Source: Chloroflexota bacterium (lineage in GTDB: Bacteria > Chloroflexota > Dehalococcoidia > Lucifugimonadales > Lucifugimonadaceae). Taken from it: a stretch of DNA of 8,955 nt. The stretch covers positions 15,327-24,281 of the forward strand of contig PCAX01000001.1 in assembly GCA_002730795.1 (NCBI GenBank). The letters are read 5' to 3'. The notes under the pieces were generated by a model, which had not been told where the DNA came from, made no database searches, and saw only the letters and a program-made list of their open reading frames with translations. Shown here piece after piece: positions 7,081 to 8,955 of this stretch (its first letter is position 1; each line of letters opens with the position of its first letter). The position numbers and the translations under genes were made by a program.

Positions 7081-8007
7081 TTATTTAATTTTAATAAAAT
7101 CTCTTTCAAATTTCGTAAGTTCCCAAAATTGATTAAATCTTTGCAGTATTTCTTTCATGGAAAGAGATCTGATTTTTTTGGTTCCAAAGTCTTCGACCGT
7201 GAATGACGCCATTACATTTCCGCAGACTACCGCATTCCTTAAAGCGTTTTCACTTATGTCGGGGCATGTATGCAAATAACCCATGAATCCACCAGCAAAA
7301 GAATCACCCGCTCCCGTAGGGTCTACAATATTTTCTATCGGAAATGCCGGAATTATGAATTTAAAACCGGAGGCAAAAAGAGATACTCCATATTCGCCTA
7401 ATTTAATGATTATTATTTGAGGGCCCATCCCGGATAGTGCAATTGCTGCCTTTGATAAATTTGGTTCGTCAGTAATTTGTTTGGCTTCAGATTCATTGAT
7501 TATCAACGTGTCCACTTGACTGATAATATTTTTCAAACCGGCTATATCATTATTTATCCAAAAGTCCATTGTATCCAAAGCGGAGAATTTCAAAGTATGT
7601 GACATGGAATGCAAAACTTTGTTTTGTAGTTTTGGATCAATGTTTGCTAGAAATAGATATTCGGAATTAGACTGTTCTACGTTGACTTCCGGATCGAAAT
7701 TTTTGAGAACGTTTAATTGGGTTTCTAAAGTGATGGCATTATTGATATTGTCATTGTAATTAGCTTTCCAACGGAAAGTGTTTCCATTAGAAGTTTTTAT
7801 CCCGGATGTATCAATTTTGTGTGATTTCAACAATGAAATATCCGAACCTTTAAAATCTTTCCCGATAACTCCCATTAACGTGACATTAGAGAAATAACTT
7901 GCTGACAATGAAAAATAAACCCCTGACCCACCTAGTTGTTCGTTACTGGTGCCTGCGGGCGTTTCCACACTATCGTATGCGATAGTTCCTACGGCTAATA
8001 TAGTCAC
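7081..8007 (-). CDS. PfkB (ribokinase) family kinase, possible adenosine kinase
   Basis: ATP-dependent sugar or nucleoside kinase of the ribokinase fold. The 308 residues open with the beta strand ILAVGTIAYDSV and carry the glycine-rich N-terminal signature GGSGVYFSLSA (26-36). The C-terminal PfkB signature DPTGAGDSFAGGF (229-241) gives the anion hole GAGD and catalytic base D235. NESEA at 171-175 and IKLGEYG at 201-207 are also typical of the fold. The start is a GTG at 8007, only 3 nt after the rhodanese stop, with no separate well-spaced ribosome site, which suggests translational coupling. Position just before ahcY and metK makes adenosine, the AhcY product, an attractive substrate: phosphorylating it would pull SAH hydrolysis forward. 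That is inference from context; a sugar kinase acting on ribose or fructose would share all visible motifs. Confidence 0.88.
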   Translation of the reverse strand: MTILAVGTIAYDSVETPAGTSNEQLGGSGVYFSLSASYFSNVTLMGVIGKDFKGSDISLLKSHKIDTSGIKTSNGNTFRWKANYNDNINNAITLETQLNVLKNFDPEVNVEQSNSEYLFLANIDPKLQNKVLHSMSHTLKFSALDTMDFWINNDIAGLKNIISQVDTLIINESEAKQITDEPNLSKAAIALSGMGPQIIIIKLGEYGVSLFASGFKFIIPAFPIENIVDPTGAGDSFAGGFMGYLHTCPDISENALRNAVVCGNVMASFTVEDFGTKKIRSLSMKEILQRFNQFWELTKFERDFIKIK

Positions 8008-8010
8008 GTC

Positions 8011-8364
8011 CTACGCAACATTACCTTTAGAAATTGGATACCCATTCGTTGCCCAGGTTCCAGTTCCGTCTTCTATATTGAAAAGCCTAGATGTGTCAGC
8101 TCCCATCGCTGCTGCATATTCCGCGGCTAATCCCGATCTGGCTCCTACCTCGCATATGAATAATAGGTCTCCTTCTTCGGGAATTTCCGCATACCTCGCT
8201 ATTATTTCATCAACAGGAATCCAAAGGGAGTCGGTAACGTGTCCAGAAATATACTCATCTTCCCGTCTTACGTCTATTATCGTTGACCCATCGGAATTTG
8301 TTTTATCGTGAGCTTCCATAGAGGATATTCGGGTGTACGGTTCGCCTGGTATGTTTTTAGTCAT
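8011..8364 (-). CDS. Single-domain rhodanese-like protein
   Basis: Small cytoplasmic rhodanese-domain protein of 117 residues, expected to carry a persulfide on its cysteine and pass sulfur to an acceptor such as cyanide, a thiol or a partner enzyme. The domain fills most of the chain: IIDVRREDEYISGHV (29-43) and IPVDEI (49-54), the active loop CEVGARS (71-77) with catalytic C71 and R76, and the closing IEDGTGTWATNGYPI (97-111), the usual end of the fold. The catalytic cysteine is present, so it is not one of the inactive regulatory versions. No signal peptide is seen. The ATG at 8364 has no Shine-Dalgarno sequence upstream, so it may be translated from a short or leaderless transcript. It is the first gene of the minus-strand run and is 3 nt from the PfkB kinase. 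A link with sulfur from homocysteine metabolism is conceivable but not shown. Confidence 0.9.
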   Translation of the reverse strand: MTKNIPGEPYTRISSMEAHDKTNSDGSTIIDVRREDEYISGHVTDSLWIPVDEIIARYAEIPEEGDLLFICEVGARSGLAAEYAAAMGADTSRLFNIEDGTGTWATNGYPISKGNVA

Positions 8365-8484
8365 GATTTTATTAGGTGATTAGTGTTTAACGATTATTTT
8401 TTGAGCGAATTAAAAAAACGCTGATATTCTAATATTATCGTATATATTTTTCTTCTACGACCAGTTTAAGCTCATGTTTTTGTA

Positions 8485-8514
8485 TTGACACTTGGTTAAG
8501 AAAAAAAATACCAT
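8485..8514 (+). promoter_or_regulatory. Predicted rRNA operon promoter
   Basis: A perfect -35 box TTGACA (8485-8490) is followed after 18 nt by TACCAT (8509-8514), which keeps four of six -10 bases including the key A and final T. An A8 tract (8501-8508) fills the end of the spacer. Transcription would start near 8521, giving a leader of about 70 nt. The spacing and the position ahead of boxA support it. Confidence 0.55.
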
Positions 8515-8533
8515 TAAGATTCGCACTTGAGAT

Positions 8534-8582
8534 TTCTTTCTCATGTCGCGCTCTTTAACAACTGAACAGTGAGTAGAAAGAA
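8534..8582 (+). other. Imperfect inverted repeat enclosing boxA in the rRNA leader
   Basis: TTCTTTCTCA at 8534-8543 can pair with TGAG and AAAGAA at 8570-8582, leaving a 3-nt bulge (8574-8576). This would place boxA in the loop. It may be part of the precursor processing stem or simply leader structure; the pairing is A/U-rich and modest. Confidence 0.35.
8550..8561 (+). promoter_or_regulatory. rRNA antitermination boxA
   Basis: GCTCTTTAACAA matches the Escherichia coli rrn leader boxA core as I know it at all 12 positions. BoxA RNA binds the NusB-S10 (NusE) pair and equips RNA polymerase to read through long untranslated rRNA. It lies 28 nt upstream of the predicted 16S start, in the expected place and orientation. 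Confidence 0.8.
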
Positions 8583-8589
8583 CCATTAA

Positions 8590-8955
8590 TTTACGGAGAG
8601 TTTGATCCTGGCTCAGGACGAACGTTGGCGGCACGCCTAATGCATGCAAGTCGAACGAGGTACCACCTTTAGGGGTGGATACCTAGTGGCAGACGGCTGA
8701 GTAACACGTGAGTGATCTGCCTTTGAGAGGGGGATAACACAGGGAAACTTGTGCTAATACCGCGTACGTTCCGTTTCATAGACGAGGCGGAGGAAATGGT
8801 GCCGGGTAACCGGTCACCGCTCAAAGATGAGCTCGCGTCCTATCAGGTAGTTGGTGGGGTAATAGCCTACCAAGCCTAAGACGGGTAGCTGGTGTGAGAG
8901 CACGACCAGCCAGAGGGGGACTGAGACACGGCCCCCACTCCTACGGGAGGCAGCA
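8590..8955 (+). rRNA. rrs: 16S ribosomal RNA, 5' portion
   Basis: The conserved AGAGTTTGATCCTGGCTCAG (E. coli 8-27) begins at 8597, placing the mature 5' end near 8590. GCATGCAAGTCGAACG, GGCTGAGTAACACGTG, GATAACACAGGGAAACTTGTGCTAATACCG (split here by variable bases) and ACTCCTACGGGAGGCAGC follow in order, so the window ends at about E. coli position 356. Variable helices fold well: the V1 hairpin from GGTACCACC to GGTGGATACC, an extended V2 hairpin capped by a GTAA tetraloop at 8806-8809, and a G5/C5 helix at 8915-8919 with 8932-8936. Relative to E. coli 8-356 this segment is 10 nt longer. It is transcribed divergently from the SAM-cycle operon. Its 3' end, and whether 23S follows, lie outside the window. 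Confidence 0.97.

Larger units (their letters stand above)
8365..8589. promoter_or_regulatory. Divergent intergenic region between the SAM-cycle operon and the rRNA gene
   Basis: This 225-nt AT-rich stretch separates the rhodanese start from 16S. It should hold the minus-strand operon promoter; the best -10 candidate read on that strand is GATAAT at 8439-8434, with no good -35 at 17 nt. The plus-strand half contains the rRNA promoter and leader listed separately. I see no convincing open reading frame here. Confidence 0.5.

Noticed and set aside
7949..8311. 120-codon open frame on the plus strand
   Set aside because: It lies opposite the rhodanese and kinase genes, which have complete domains; its predicted product is low-complexity Ala/Ser/Pro-type and has no ribosome site.
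8455..8649. 64-codon open frame on the minus strand
   Set aside because: It runs antisense through the rRNA promoter, the leader and the start of 16S and has no recognisable features.

Overview
The window is AT-rich bacterial chromosome with short intergenic gaps. It has an encoded-CCA tRNA-Leu and, at the right edge, the first ~366 nt of a 16S rRNA gene behind an rrn-type leader. The 16S opening (GACGAACGTTGGCGGCACGCCTAATGC split around variable positions) and the gene families present (M28 peptidase with a PA domain, short-form adenosylhomocysteinase, FGTDGWRG-type phosphohexomutase) look most like an AT-rich Chloroflexota such as a marine Dehalococcoidia/SAR202-like organism. That placement is from memory and is tentative. 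I see no mobile elements, CRISPR arrays, phage genes or integrases.

Layout from left to right. (1) Plus strand: a 5'-truncated M28 zinc aminopeptidase (to 1240), then an unrecognised 233-residue protein (1339-2040) with a TTG start set by a good Shine-Dalgarno sequence. (2) Minus strand: 5'-methylthioadenosine phosphorylase mtnP (2925-2023), whose 3' end overlaps the unrecognised gene by 18 bp. (3) Plus strand: tRNA-Leu(UAA) at 3032-3119, ending 3 nt from the stop codon of a gene on the other strand. (4) Minus strand: a compact run transcribed from 8364 down to 3123, in the order rhodanese, PfkB-family kinase, ahcY, metK, phosphohexomutase. The gaps are 3, 63, 26 and 8 nt. (5) A 225-nt divergent intergenic region (8365-8589) that must carry the promoter of this run and holds the rRNA promoter, a near-perfect boxA and the start of 16S.

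The common theme is S-adenosylmethionine turnover. MetK makes SAM. AhcY splits the S-adenosylhomocysteine left after methyl transfer. The PfkB kinase is a plausible adenosine kinase that would draw off AhcY's adenosine. MtnP phosphorolyses the methylthioadenosine left by polyamine-type reactions. The rhodanese suggests a sulfur-transfer role beside the cycle, and the phosphohexomutase is a sugar-phosphate enzyme carried along at the operon end. I did not find a clearly new system. The items most worth a second look are the unrecognised protein, the rhodanese-kinase head of the SAM-cycle operon, the substrate question for the short-form AhcY, and the 16S structural signatures.
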